Part shown: positions 1 through 11,752 of the stretch, in pieces
How positions within the stretch are numbered: position 1 is the stretch's first letter
Layout of the letters: each line of letters opens with the position of its first letter
From: Verpa conica
Taxonomy: Eukaryota; Ascomycota; Pezizomycetes; Pezizales; Morchellaceae
Direction of reading: 5' to 3'
Length of the DNA: 64,000 nt
NCBI GenBank assembly: GCA_033030425.1
Contig: JAUFSD010000016.1
Span: forward strand, 186,001 to 250,000
Notes under the pieces: generated by a model
What the model was told of the DNA's origin: nothing
Database searches by the model: none
Seen by the model: the letters and a program-made list of their open reading frames with translations, nothing else
Made by a program: the position numbers and the translations under genes

Positions 1-1849
1 GAGAATCATAGAGGCAGAACTAGCGAGGCTATACAAAGCTTCTATCACCGGGTGGGAGGGAGCGGTTTTTCCTATCACGCTGTGACTGTGACACAAAAGG
101 TCACAGCCCGGGGGGAAGCTTAGTTAACAAGGGTACGTGACGTGTTCGCTAACATCACCATGATTGCGTGCACGCATTATGAGTCAACGCGAACGCGCCT
201 AAAGTTTGCGTGACTAGAACGGTAGTAGCTGCGGCCGGGAAGACCGGAAAGGGGCGGGGGGGGGAGGAGAGGGAATTAAATAAAATAAAAAAACTAGCAT
301 TCGCCCCCAAAATAGGCAGAACTAATCGTGAGAGAGAGAGAGAGAGTAATAAGTTACGGTGGACCAATAAATCCTGGGGGGGGAGGGGGGAGGGGGAGCC
401 TGCCTATTGAGGCTTAACCGTCTTTTTTTGTTGTTGCACGAACACTCATTAAATCTTGATCAGATGCGGCTACTGCAGGTACGGTGTCTTGTAAGTGATC
501 GCTGGTCAGGGCTGAGAGACCATGAAGTTATTAACGTGTAACCGCCCGCGATCAGCCTTGACGCCAAGTCTTTGACACCACCTCGCCAGGCCAGGGAGAA
601 GACGTTCTATAAAATACTCAGTCGTGACAAGATGCGCATATCCCTACTTTGACTTTGTATAGTACTACCAATACGTATAGTAGAGACAGGTCTTCTTGTA
701 TGCGCACTCCCCAAGTAGAGCTAAGATAAATATATTTTTACAACTTCAGCGGTATTGTAGACGGCTATGGCTGTATTTCCGCTAAGATAGGTATAGTTGT
801 GAGTATCTGATCACGACTCAGTATTATATAGAATTCTCCCCTCGGCAAGCCTTAAAACCGTGGCTATACCCCCCCTGAAACCTCATCGGGGATTACTTTG
901 CCCGTTTAATGAAATTTGTGGGGCTCTGCTGATGCAATAATCTTAAGTGTTGTGGGTAACAAGAAATATCCTCTGCTGCCTCCATGGTCACGTGACGCTA
1001 ATACAACGCAAGAGTCTATAATACTTTATTATTAAGGGGCAGGGGGGGAGGATGTTGGGGGGGCGAAGCACCCCTAAAGTGTAGAAGAGTGTAACTGTCA
1101 TAGGTGAGGATGACTGGATGAGGCGCTGCCTAAGCAACGACACGACAAGCCACAGCCAAATGACCGGACGCTGTTCCGACGGACTGACTGTTAGACCGGT
1201 ACCAGTAGGCATACCGACTTCCTATAGCTACGTGTAATAATCAACCAAATAATTCATTTGAACAGAAGGGGGAAAAGGGAAAAAAAGAAAAGAAAAGAAA
1301 AAAATAAAGAGAGAGAGAGAGAATGGAAAAAAAAGAGTCATCAGTGTTGTTGAAACAGACTGTCACAAAAAAAAAAGTCGATCATCTACGAATCAGGACT
1401 TCTCTCCAGGCAACTACATTGTATCGCTTGAACAGAGTGTTCGCTAAGCAGCCTGGGGTAGAATAAGGGAGGAAAACGCGAAAAGCGAATTTTGTGTGCG
1501 AAGGGCACACAACATTACCAACGTTGTCCCCCTTGTACGAGGATCCCCAAGGCTTGGCTCTTGACGTGAGACGAACGATCCCACCCACCATCCACCACCC
1601 CCCCCCCCCGCGCCTCACCTGCCTAGAGGTATTGCTGCGGATTTAGTGAGCATCAGAAACTCTTTATAAGGAAGAGTTCCCGCCCCCCCAAGTTTCATGT
1701 TATCACTTCTACAACTATCCATTTACCTAGTGTGCAAAAAAGCATCCACCACCTCCAAGCCAAACAAAAAAAAAAAAAAAAACCTTCAACTACTTTAGCT
1801 TCCTTTAACCAACTACATTTAAAAAAAAATATCTTTCAAAAAAAAAAAA
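1..1849. other. Intergenic, no gene recognised
   Basis: This stretch holds no convincing protein gene. It has short GA microsatellites (around 330-346 and 1307-1322), several poly-G and poly-A runs, and a TATA-like box near 1665 just before the A-rich leader of the micro-ORF at 1850. Small open frames lack codon-like composition and splice context. Confidence 0.6.
1665..1670 (+). promoter_or_regulatory. TATA-like box before A-rich leader
   Basis: The sequence TATAAG sits about 180 nt upstream of the ATG at 1850. Between them is a pyrimidine-rich and then strongly A-rich leader (A runs at about 1766-1782, 1821-1829 and 1839-1850), a style common for fungal 5' UTRs. This is positional inference only. 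Confidence 0.35.
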
Positions 1850-1939
1850 ATGCCTCCAAGCGGCCCTCCTCCAAGACCAACTCCACCCCGTCTCGGGACT
1901 CCAGATATTCCAGACGCTCCTAAGGGAATGTTTGGCTAA
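1850..1939 (+). CDS. Possible 29-residue proline-rich micropeptide
   Basis: A short frame starts at an ATG directly after a run of A residues and ends at TAA. It encodes 29 residues, seven prolines in the first thirteen, ending in a KGMFG motif. I recognise no family. A TATA-like box about 180 nt upstream and an A-rich leader make it look like a transcription unit. A canonical-looking intron (GTATGT donor near 1943, polypyrimidine tract, AAG acceptor near 1995) follows the stop codon. It could therefore be a micropeptide mRNA with a 3' UTR intron, the first exon of a longer gene spliced differently (a GTTTGG donor inside the last codons would extend the frame by about 15 residues), or a non-coding transcript. 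Confidence is low. Confidence 0.3.
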   Translation: MPPSGPPPRPTPPRLGTPDIPDAPKGMFG

Positions 1940-3104
1940 ACCTGTATGTTACCTTTTTTTTTTTACACTATTATTTTCTCCCACTTTTATTCAAGTGGGA
2001 TTAACGAAAATCACCCCCCAGTCGCTCACAGCTCTACCGAATAGTTTTTTTTTTTCCCAATCATCTCAAAAATCGTTTGATTTTTTTTATAAACTTTTTT
2101 TCCAACAACCGAGTTTCGATCAAAAGCCTACCACCGGCAAAAAATCGTTATGATGGCGTCTCTCACTCGTGACCTACGCGTTAAGGATGCATTGAGCAAT
2201 CGCTCTGCAGTCCATTCGATCGATAGTGACCGTTGAATCGCCCAGCGAATAGTGGAATGTATTCATTGTATGATACAGTGGGGGGGGGGGGGGTGAGAGG
2301 GGAGAGTGGGGGATTGGGGGGGAAGGAGGAGGATGAAAGAGAAGAGGAAAATATGGGGGGAAGAACGGGGAAAATTCAGGGAGATGGTGGGGGGGGGTGA
2401 GGAGGGAAGATATGGAAGGAGGAGATGGAGTCTATTTTTTATTTTTTCCTTTTTCATTTTTCATGTCATTGTCGCGATAAGTTTTTGGGCATTCAAGCAA
2501 TTTACAAAAGTACACAAGAACAGTTGTTTCTCTCTCATCGTGAATCTGGCTCTCCCCTCGCTTACAAATCCCAAATCTGCTCTAAAAACCCGACGAAACG
2601 GCGTTGGGCGCTCGTGCTAGGCGTCAGCGATGACCCAAGGCTCCAGGCTGTGTGCACGTGGGGAGGCTTAGATGCGGCTCAAAGGAATAAGGCTGATCGT
2701 CGACGGCCGGGTCACCTGCGTCGTGACACGCCAAGCCGGTCAGTCAGCTAGTCAGCCTTATAGCCGCACGTCGCGCACCTAAGCTATTTGCGCTACGAGG
2801 GGGGCTGTACAAACACCCCAACTCTATAAAAGATACTGGAGTCCCGCCCAGAACACTAATCTGGTACATAGACTGCTACCTGGAAATGCCAACTGGCGTG
2901 GTCCCACCCATATTCACTCCCACAAATAACTCTATTTCCAATTAATTCTAAAAAGGGTGCCAAGAAACCAAGCGAGGAACTAATCAGATTAAAGGAAACA
3001 AAACCACCGAACCATAACCCCTCCCCCATCGAAAGACTACTAATATCAGCTGAAGGGTTTGCCGAAAATAGAACCGTACGCACCCGCATGCACCCGCAAG
3101 AGAG
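1940..3104. other. Intergenic, low-complexity tracts
   Basis: No supported gene. The segment contains a possible 3' UTR intron (about 1943-1995), poly-T tracts at 2040-2105, a long G-rich purine block at 2280-2430 and a TATAAAAG element near 2825. Open frames across 2306-2751 are products of the G-rich composition and the sequence after it, and show no domain. Confidence 0.5.
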
Positions 3105-4119
3105 TTAGGATCCTATTTGATCGGCCAGGCCACCTAGAAGTCTTTTGACAGCAAGATTGACCTCATCTCTAATAAATCTCCGGTTCCGTTCCAAAAACTC
3201 CTCAGACTCTGGTCCCGCGTTGGTTACTGTATGACTTGTGGTTGGGCTGCTAGGTGTATAATCTTCTACCGTGCCTGAAGTCCCGTGCCCAGACCCACCC
3301 CCGAACATGATTGGCCGAGTAGATTCGCTCCGCGGGTGATCATCCCTAGTTTTCTCTTCTCTCCTAACCGGTATTGCTGGCTCTGCGGGGATATCTAGAG
3401 ATTGTTGCTGTTTAAAGTTTATATTAGATAAGCCTCTAGCTTTATAATAAGCCCCCACTTACTTGATTGGCTACGCCACCAGGCTCGATACTATTATTTC
3501 CAATTGTGTCCTGTGGGGGGTCCCGGCTAGCTATATCCCGGGAAACTGGGTCTAGGGGGGGTTGCGGTGAGAGGAGGGGTTGTTGTGGGGGAGCTTCGGT
3601 TAAGGATATCAGAGGTTCACGACTGATTAGGTCTTTAGGTTGGTCTGGAATCTCCGACTTATCAATCCGAAGCTGGCCTCGCTCATCTGGGTCATTCTGT
3701 AGAACGCTGCTTATTCTAGCTTGAGTTTCATAAAGCAGATCCCTAATTGCGTCACCGAGTGAATCACCGGAAATCCCCAAAAAGAGAGTTTCTTTCTTGA
3801 GATTCCCTTCTATTTTAGACAACTCGTTGAGGGAATGTGTCTTCCAGAAGGCCGCAGCTCGGAACTGGTTAGGTTCCTTGGGCCGGGTGAACGTGATTAC
3901 CCTTACTTCTCGGCCGAAGAGCCACAGGCAGTTCTCTGGTTGAGTGTGGCCAATGGGTGTTAGTGGTAATCGTTGGGGATTGGAAGTTCGGAACCTACCG
4001 AGGATTTGGGTATGATAGTACAGGATATCTCCGTCATAATGGCATGGCATGATGGCGAGTGTCCTTTCTAGGCTAGAAGTCTTTCCTACTAAGAAGCTTT
4101 GGCTGGTGTATTTTAGCAT
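3105..4119 (-). CDS. Unknown fungal protein, 319 aa, one intron
   Basis: Two exons read on the minus strand: 4119-3463 and 3407-3105, separated by a 55-nt phase-0 intron (3408-3462) with a GTAAGT donor, a CTAAT branch-like site and a CAG acceptor. The joined frame gives about 319 residues ending at TAA. The N-terminal third (about residues 25-110) looks globular and has hydrophobic periodicity. The centre (about 150-290) is Pro/Ser/Gln/Arg-rich and probably disordered. The last 35 residues form a charged amphipathic helix. There is no signal peptide or membrane segment and I recognise no family. The start chosen is the first ATG of the frame; another in-frame ATG 23 codons later is possible. 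Confidence 0.6.
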
Positions 4120-4740
4120 CAGGGAACTTCAAGCTTTATCAAATCATGGAACATGTCGTACGATAATGACGTCATATTAATAACGTTTGTGAATTTCTAG
4201 AGCGTGGCTTAACTATTTGAGACCTACTGTGGCACCTTGTTTCTCACTTACAATATTAAAAATACTCTTTTTAAAATACACTACCTTATAGAAATCAAAA
4301 ACAACCCCCTCTAATATTGGGAAACTAAAGTTCTTTTTTTTCGACAATACTTCGCATCGGCCAGTAGTTAAACCAGTCTATGCACAGTTCAGGCAACCCA
4401 TATTCCCCAAGTAACATCACCCTTAGTGAAAAGCCTAGTTATTGTATAAACGCATCCTTAAGCGCGACAGACAACCAATTCGACGGCTCTAACATCAGGG
4501 AGCCTAAGAAATTTATGTAGAAGCTTCCTTGGATGATCAGCTGAGGAAGCAAGGTGAGTTATCTGCAAGTAATCAGAAAGTACGTAATTATTAGTTCATA
4601 ACCATGAAAATCTGTGTAACGAGAAGACCACCCTTACTTCCTTGTTGAGCCTTTCCAACACAACAGAGAGAGTGAGAGCTAGTGAGAGAAAAGGACAACT
4701 CCCCCTGTATACACAAACCGCCACCACCAAAATCCAAAAA
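4120..4740. other. Divergent intergenic region
   Basis: This lies between two genes transcribed away from each other, so it should contain both promoters. It is AT-rich. No tRNA or clear TATA box was found, and the last 100 nt form a C/A-rich leader for the gene at 4741. Confidence 0.5.
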
Positions 4741-5608
4741 ATGGAAGAATTCTTCTCAAACTTCCCAGAGTTCAAGTACAACCCCAGAAAGCAAGCCGAA
4801 GCCGAATTCGAGCGTCTACGCACAATTCGAAAATGGCCCACAACCGGCCCGGCATACAAGAGAAACCACAAAAAATTCCTCAAAGCCCTAGTATCAGAGA
4901 CCGACTCCCCAGTCCACACTTTTTTTGTCTTGCAGTACCCGGACTTGGACTACGACAGCAGGGGGTCTCCAAAAGCCGAGTTCGAACGCTTACGCGTGCT
5001 GCGGAAATGGAGCACCACGTCGCCGAAATACATACGTGCCAAAGCCGACTTTGAGGAAGCTTACAAAACAGAGTTCAACAGCGACCTAGATGGGTTTTTT
5101 GCAAAATTTCAGAAATTCGACTATAATCCGCGGAACGAACCAAAATCTGAGTTTGAGCGGTTAAAAGTCCACAAAGGATGGGTGGGGAATTTTAAGAAGA
5201 ATAAAAATCTTAATACAGAGTATCGTGAGGTTCGTGAAGAGTTTTTTGGAGCCTTTGTGGATGTGTTTAATTCTTTCTTTGGTGTTACTGGTGATATAAA
5301 TACTTGGAGGTTCCTATGTGATGTTTTGGAGATTAGTCCTATCCCGGATACTATCAAAGGGTGCAAGAAAGTTAGTAGTATTCCCCCCCCTCCATGAAGG
5401 TAAAATAATCACTAACTATTCACAGAAAGTTAAACGCATGTATGTCAACATATACGACGTACTCAACCACGTGCGACACAAAGGCAAGATAAGGAAATTC
5501 TCAAACGAACTTGAACTTGCAAACTACTCCAAGCAGAAGAATCTATTCTTCCCTATCGGCGAAGCCCGCGGCACATCTTTAGAGTTTTTACTAAGGAAGA
5601 TTTTGTGA
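4741..5608 (+). CDS. Three-repeat aromatic/charged fungal family protein
   Basis: Exons 4741-5370 and 5426-5608 flank a 55-nt phase-0 intron (GTTAGT donor, CACTAACTAT branch region, CAG acceptor). The product is 270 residues. Residues 4-50, 61-112 and 119-175 are three copies of one module: FFxxFxxFxY, then an acidic EFERL motif, then a K/GW pair and basic residues. After the third copy comes a W-xx-LC-xx-L-xI-xPIPxTIxxCK segment and then, in exon 2, a conserved VNIYD-start tail with an FFP motif. From memory, a single module plus this tail is the usual form of a widespread uncharacterised fungal family, so the triplication is unusual. Function is unknown. There is no signal peptide or membrane segment. 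ATG at 4741 is the first ATG in frame and has an A-rich context. Confidence 0.75.
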
Positions 5609-6846
5609 TTAAGTTATATTAAAGAGACCTTAATATATGTGTTTTTTTTTTCTTAGCGATGTAAATATAATTTCCATACCGTTGTGGTTTCTGTATAAGG
5701 AAAGGAATAGTCTCTTTAATAAACCGTTAGGCACACACACAGCGTTCTATAAATAGTGGATACCTTTAAGTAGTCTTTGACATGGTCGATTAGGTACCGA
5801 GATCATTTACCTCCCCTGGCCCCGGTCTGGTCTGGCGGTTGCCTGTATGCCCAGCCAGACAAAAATAATTAAAAAAAAAAAACTAAGCGAAGATGTCTTA
5901 GTGCAGCTAAGTAAAAACCCCCCCTCTCCCCTCTCCCGGACAATACTGCGCCGCATGCAACTTTATACCAACGCCGTGCTGTCTTGCTTTTTTGATTACA
6001 GTACCTATGTACTAGAAATTGTCTGCCCTATAGTGTTAGGGATCTCCTCAGAAAGTATTGGAAGTTAGGGTCCACCGCCACCTCCACCACTAGTTAGTTT
6101 TAGTGTAGGGTTAGTTTAGTATATATTAATATTAGCGAAACAAAAAAAAAATTTAGTTTTAGGGGGGTCTATTCCGGTGGCGATAATGCGATAATGAAAA
6201 GTAATTGGTCTAAAGTATTTTCGGTTGTGTGGCTTAGCGGGCCCAGCGGGCCAGCGGGAAGTCAGTAATGGGGCTAGAACGACGGGGGGAGATCTTCAGC
6301 GGTAGGAGAAATACAGTGCTCAAATTGAGCTGCTAGAAACCCCACTTAGTGAACCACGGTTTCAAAGCTTATGGGACGAACCGCCCGGGAATCTTCTTGG
6401 CGCGGTTTCCCGATTTGAGGATCCACTATACTCTACTCCCCCCCAACATTCACCCCCCAACAACCTCACCCCCCAACATCTCCCCTCACCCCCCAAGTAT
6501 GAGTATGAAGCAAGTAACTGTTAGTTTGGTGTCTAGAACAATTGCACATATGCCAAGAAGCGAGCGAGTGAGTGAGTGATATCCCCAAAACAACCTTATA
6601 TTGTATATAACACACAAAAAAAGAGAGAAAACTTAAAGACAAATGAAAAGCGCCTGCTAAAAGCCCCAACCAAACCCCAAAAAGAAACAAGATATATATA
6701 TAAAAAAAATAAAACCAACCCTTCCCAAGTCCTACCAGCGAACCCAAGTGGATAAAAAAAAAAAAAAAAAGAAAAGAAAAGGGAAAAAAAATACATTTCA
6801 AGAGATTTACAAGTTAGAAGAAGAGGTTATAAAAATCCAACACTAA
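5609..6846. other. Intergenic between convergent genes
   Basis: No supported gene. It contains short homopolymers, a C-rich stretch with CCCCCCAACA-type repeats near 6437-6495 and A-rich DNA at 6600-6800 that probably belongs to the 3' flank of the gene read on the minus strand. Confidence 0.5.
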
Positions 6847-8412
6847 TCAAACACCAACACTCGTCGTTTTCAAACACGAAGTTGTAGGTGTAGGAGCCAT
6901 ATCTTCAGTGACTCCCACACTTCCCTCAATCTCCGAAGACTGCTGTGCAGCAGGTGCAGGTGAGGTGGTAAGCGTGAGGAGGGTAGTTGGCTGTTCGTAA
7001 GCAGGATAACCAGTATTAGTCTGCGCAGGAGCAGTAGCGGGTACAGTCGACTGCGAGTATACAGGGTAATGTGTGTTTTCCGGTGCAGCAACGCTCGACT
7101 GCGAGTATACAGGGTAATCCGTGTTTTCCGGTGCAGCAGGAGCGGCAATGCTCGACTGCGAGTACACAGGGTATCCAGTGTTATCTGGTTCTGCTGGAGG
7201 AGCAGAGCTCGAGAATCGACCACGGCCTCTTGTGCGGGTGCGAGTGCGAGAAAATCCACTGCTTACGCCGGTAGGGGCGACTTTTGTGTTATCGCCCTGA
7301 GATGTTGGGCGCGGGCCCGGATCACTCGAAGAAGGAGGGGCGATTTCAAAAAAGGAGCTGGTGGGCTCTAGTGGGATATCTGGACTATCAAGAGAAGAGC
7401 TAGAAGGACGACCAGCACGTGTGCTTGTGGGTTTGACGAGCGGGGCGCTGGTTGTGATTGGGACATAAGTTGATGAACGGACACTCGATGGTGGTGCTTC
7501 TGTTGAGCTCGGGGGTAGTTCTGGAGTATCGGTACCTGGTGACTCTGCAGAACTGGGTGAGAAGCAATTGCCGCTTGTTGGCGCCTTGAATGGGATTCCG
7601 GTGACTTGCTTCTTGGTGACTTGGGTGCCTGCGTCTGGGTAGAGGAGGGCGTTTCCGGCGAAGCTTCTGCATTCGCCGGCTGCGATCTGGTTGGGGACGT
7701 CCATGTCGCCTACGAACATGTCTGGGTAGTCGGCGAGGGTGCTTGTTCCTGACCCTGTGATGGCTACGGATGCGCAGTTCATGTAGAATTCATCACGGTT
7801 TCCAGTTACTGCTATCCAGGTCCTATTCAGTGATAGTTAGCACTTGTTTTTAATTAGATGCACCCATGAATTGGGTTTGAGAAGCCTACCAGGCGAATAG
7901 AGCGTCTCCAGCCTTTGTTTCTTCAGGTACGTCAAAGTCAAAGACCTGGTTCAGCCCAGCCATATTCGAATTGAGAGGGACATCTCTTGGACATCCTCCC
8001 TCGTACGAGTGCAGCACCTTCCATGTATTGCCGTCATCAAAGGATAACGAAGCCTGGCAACTCCCACCACTATGCGCTGCCAGAGCACCTTCTCCTCCGC
8101 CATCACCATGTCCAAGTATTCTATTGAAAGCAAAGGTTAATAAACACTACAAAGAATTAAACCAGGAGATACATACTCAAATGACGCTGGAGAGCCCGCT
8201 GCCCATGTCTCTGTCGGGGTCTTATCAACTCCGGCCTGTTTGTGCAGACCCTTGCAAGGGAAATCGCTCCCATCAGGATTCAAAGGAGAATTATAGCTAT
8301 TGCCATCAGCGGTATCGATTGTTGCATCAAGCGGTCTTGGAGATTTTATCCGGGCATGTCCAGACACGACCGAGACAAGTGCAAGAAGGAAGAAAAGAGC
8401 GTAAAACTTCAT
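6847..8412 (-). CDS. AA11-type lytic polysaccharide monooxygenase with Ser/Thr/Tyr-rich tail
   Basis: Three exons on the minus strand (8412-8177, 8120-7890, 7822-6847) flank introns of 56 and 67 nt; the product is 480 residues. Residues 1-18 are a signal peptide whose cleavage leaves His19 as the mature N-terminus, as required for a copper histidine brace. The second histidine is His94 in an AHSGGSCQ motif, and Tyr168 in the FYMNC motif fits the axial tyrosine. The YNSPL...SDFPCK region, the GGSCQ block and the ECRS motif near the domain end match family AA11, which oxidises chitin. From about residue 260 on the protein is Ser/Thr/Pro-rich with four tandem copies built on YPVYSQ or YPAYEQ; no binding module is seen there. 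It is probably secreted or cell-wall bound. Family assignment is by motif; the substrate is inferred. Confidence 0.88.
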
Positions 8413-9840
8413 CTTTTTACTTCCTACAAAGAAAATAATAAAAAAAGATATTAATATATAGAGAGAGTTTAAAAAAAAATGTATTAAAGGTATTGAAGTA
8501 GTCCCTGACTGTTGAGAAGTGAGTGAATTTGATTCTTTTTACTGTTTCGAGGTGGATTCTACGAGTTTTTAAAGACTCGAGGTCAGTATATGATATTGTG
8601 GCTGGAAAGCTAATATTTACTGGAATGCAGGCGCGCGCCTGGGGGGGGGGGGGGGAGAGGAGAGGAGAGGGCGGAGGCGGAGGACGGGAACGAAGACAAA
8701 GATCGCCACAAGCGGAACAAAACCCCCGGAAATGACGAATTTGAGACACAACACGATTCTACAAAGTTGATTCGATAAGACCAGTAAAAATACCCTAAGT
8801 AAAGGGTTTCGTTTTACATCTATACTGAGTCCTGCTCATCAGTCATGAGTGTACCTGAACAGTTCAACCAATCGATAAGCTACAACCCCCCCCCCGGACG
8901 CCCCCTTGTTGCATTTTTAGGTCGCGCCTATCATTCGGTAATGTGACGTTGACCCCCCGCAGTAAGCAGGTACCCACCACGCACACACACAGACCAGACC
9001 AGCACATCCAACTTGGAAACACAAAGATATTCAATTCGGTTCTCTATCCCCCCTGGCGCATGCGGCTCAAAGACAAGCTTTCGTTTCAGAAGTCACTGTA
9101 GAGTAGTAAGGTAGTCGAGGCGAGGCGAAGTAGAGAGAGAAAAGAAAAATGTGTAAGCCACTGATTGATGTGAGACGTTTACAGTTGAAGAGGAGATCCC
9201 CCCCCTTTCCCTCCCCTCCCACTCTTCACCAATCAACTATCGTATCACAATTCTTCAACGAATCAAAATACTCCAAACACGTGTACGGGAAGAAAAAAAA
9301 AAGTCTCTAACGGTTATATACATAAAAAAAAAAAGAAATAGAGTTCGGGGAGAGTTTATCATGCAAGGGGTATCTCCCGAGGAAAAGAAGGGAAAAAAAA
9401 GAAAAAAGAAAAAGGGCAAGGGAAGATGCAAACGGTTCGCAACCTATTCGTACGCTTCTTCGTAGAATCAGCTTCTTTCTCGAACCACCTCAGAAAGTCA
9501 ATGCATGGTACCTGCTTAACCGTCGAGGAATAAGCAGGGTCGAAACACAGCCCACCCCCCCCCCAACCTCAAAATAATACTGAGGAATTTGATTTGATTG
9601 GATGCGGAATATATTAACTGTCGCTACATTCCTCAAAAAGAAAAATAGAGTCTCTACCCAGCCACGAATAAGAATACGTGCCCTTCTAAACTAAGCCATT
9701 TTGTTCAGTTCATGACGAAAGACAACACAGCATAAAACTGCTGGAAAAGTGGGCGAACCTGAGTGGCTGGAAAGTAATATTAAACTTGAAATAGGAAATA
9801 CATGTCTTCATACACCGCATGTGTTCATTAATCATATCTA
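8413..9840. other. Intergenic, promoter of LPMO gene at one end
   Basis: No gene seen. The part next to 8412 should carry the LPMO promoter. A poly-G/purine tract lies at 8641-8690, C runs near 8886 and 9550, and A-rich tracts at 9290-9410. The region near 9840 is the 3' flank of the next minus-strand gene. Confidence 0.5.
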
Positions 9841-11752
9841 CTAGTCGACCACGTGGATACTGATGGATCCACTTGCCACATTACAGTCTATGCTTCCACC
9901 ATCAATGCCAGCCCCCTTCATACCCCTTACGAAGCGGCCAGCAGGCCACCTTGTGTCATCTACAATCACCACCCCATGCCCTTTGATGCTCACGGAGCCA
10001 GTCATGCTTTTTCCGGTAGCCACCCCTTCCCAATCTGCTGGATATTCAACTCTAACCGACCCACTGATTGAACTGTGCTTTGCATTGAGGCCTTTGTTGC
10101 CGCTCCCAAGGCTGTTTGTAAAGAACAAGGAGGTAGATCCTGACCTGGAATCTGTATTCAGGGTCGAGTTTTCCTCGCCGGTGGCCGTGACTGATATTTG
10201 ACTGATACTGCCGCCTACTGAGTTGATTGAGAGAGACTCTCCAAGGAGATAGTTGCCCCTGATAGAGCCACTAGTGGTATCAATAGTCGAGTGGTAGATT
10301 CTGCCTTTCGGTAGGCTTGCGGTGTCCTTTGGGAAAGTTGTTTTAATGGAGCCTGATATAGTTGTTGCGATGTACTCCGCCTTCTGAATACTAGATTCTT
10401 GTGGGATGATATTTACGGCTATGTTGCCTCTATGGATTGCCATCTAGTATCAGCACAATTTCCAATCAGACCTTAGCGTTGATGGAGGGCTTACGCTTTT
10501 GTCACTAGATGAACCAAGTCAAAGAGCCCAAAATCCCCAGTTATATCACCAGAATCAGCAGTTACCCAAGTCTCCTGTGAGTCTACACCGTACGCTTCTT
10601 CTGCCGTCACGTCGCCGGAAATAGCTGAAAGTGACAAGCTATCAACATCAAGGTCTAGTGTTGGCTCTAAAGTGATGTCCAATGATTCTGTGTTTACAGA
10701 AAAGTCGCCAAATGCAGGCTTCGAAAGCGGGACAGAGATCGTCGCTCGTACTTCAATGCAGGCATAATGGTTACTGTGGGGAGTCCTATCGGTCTGTAGT
10801 AATCACATGTCAATATCAAAATGTACTGAGGGCCAAAGGAGCTGCACATACCTTGAAGATGACTTGGCTATCAGTAGCCTCTATGCTAAGCCTATCCCTG
10901 AGACTCTCTTCACTCAACTTAAACTCAAAGTCGACTGTGACACTCTCTAAATCCTCAACACCATTGACAAATACGTCTCCAAAGACTTGAATTTGCCCAT
11001 GATCCCACGATCCAGACCTTTGCGTTGATATTTGTTTAAAATTAAATGAAGGCGGATCGGGGAATGTGTACTTCTTCCTCTCAACGAAATAGCCTTTACC
11101 TGAACCCATGGAACACTGGAAGAAACTGGGTCCCTAAGAGTACGCGCAGTGTGCATTAGTACTAGCAAAGCAAGGCTCCCATCAATCTAAAAAACCCCAC
11201 CTTTCTATCTGGTGGTGGTCTCCCTCCAGGCGCCCGAGATTCATGCACATCAAGAACCTTAGAAAGTAGGAAATACGAGAGAACCACAAATGATACCCTG
11301 ATGAATAACCATTTAGCAATGCCGCTCACCGAGTATTCTTTCTTGTTCTTGTAGAAGCCCCATATTGGCCCTGAGCGTCCCCAATCCCGCCATGTTGGGG
11401 GCGGGTTGTCTTGCGGAGGAGCAGCATTTGCACGTGCTCCGCAGACGCAGTTTTCAACGCATACGTGGGGTACATTAGTCCGGTCGGTGTACGGGGGAGC
11501 CGCATCGAATGAGTTCTCGTTACCCATCACTCCTGCTGTTCCGTAACTCTCACGTGGTCCTAGGGCGTATGGAGGAGAAGGAAGGTTTAGTTTTGGGTCT
11601 GGAAAAAGACGTGTATGTTCTCCGGGGCCCATCTCAGAATCTGAAATCTCTGGGTCTGAAAGCTCCGAGTCCGACAGCTCCGGATCCTCTGGAAGATATA
11701 CCAATCGTTGCGGATGATTCCGCGGACTGAAGTAACCATCAGAATCTGTCAT
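9841..11752 (-). CDS. Membrane-anchored adhesin-like (DUF4097-type) protein
   Basis: Four exons on the minus strand (11752-11201, 11133-10852, 10793-10495, 10429-9841) with introns of 67, 58 and 65 nt give 573 residues. Residues 1-140 are acidic and Pro-rich, with repeated SDSE/SDPE motifs and a CVENCVCG cluster. One hydrophobic helix at about 147-166 makes a single-pass anchor. The rest is built from repeated SGS/SGD turns (ISGSI, TSGSI, SGSVR, TGSVS) with alternating hydrophobics, the pattern of a right-handed beta-helix of the DUF4097 adhesin type. The topology would put the N-terminus in the cytosol and the repeats outside or in a lumen. No catalytic motif is visible. Splice joins are all in frame. 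The donor of intron 1 (GTGGGG) is weak, but its TACTAAT branch site is good. Confidence 0.72.

Noticed and set aside
2306..2751. Overlapping frames of about 104-108 codons
   Set aside because: Driven by poly-G/purine tracts; no start context, splice signal or domain.
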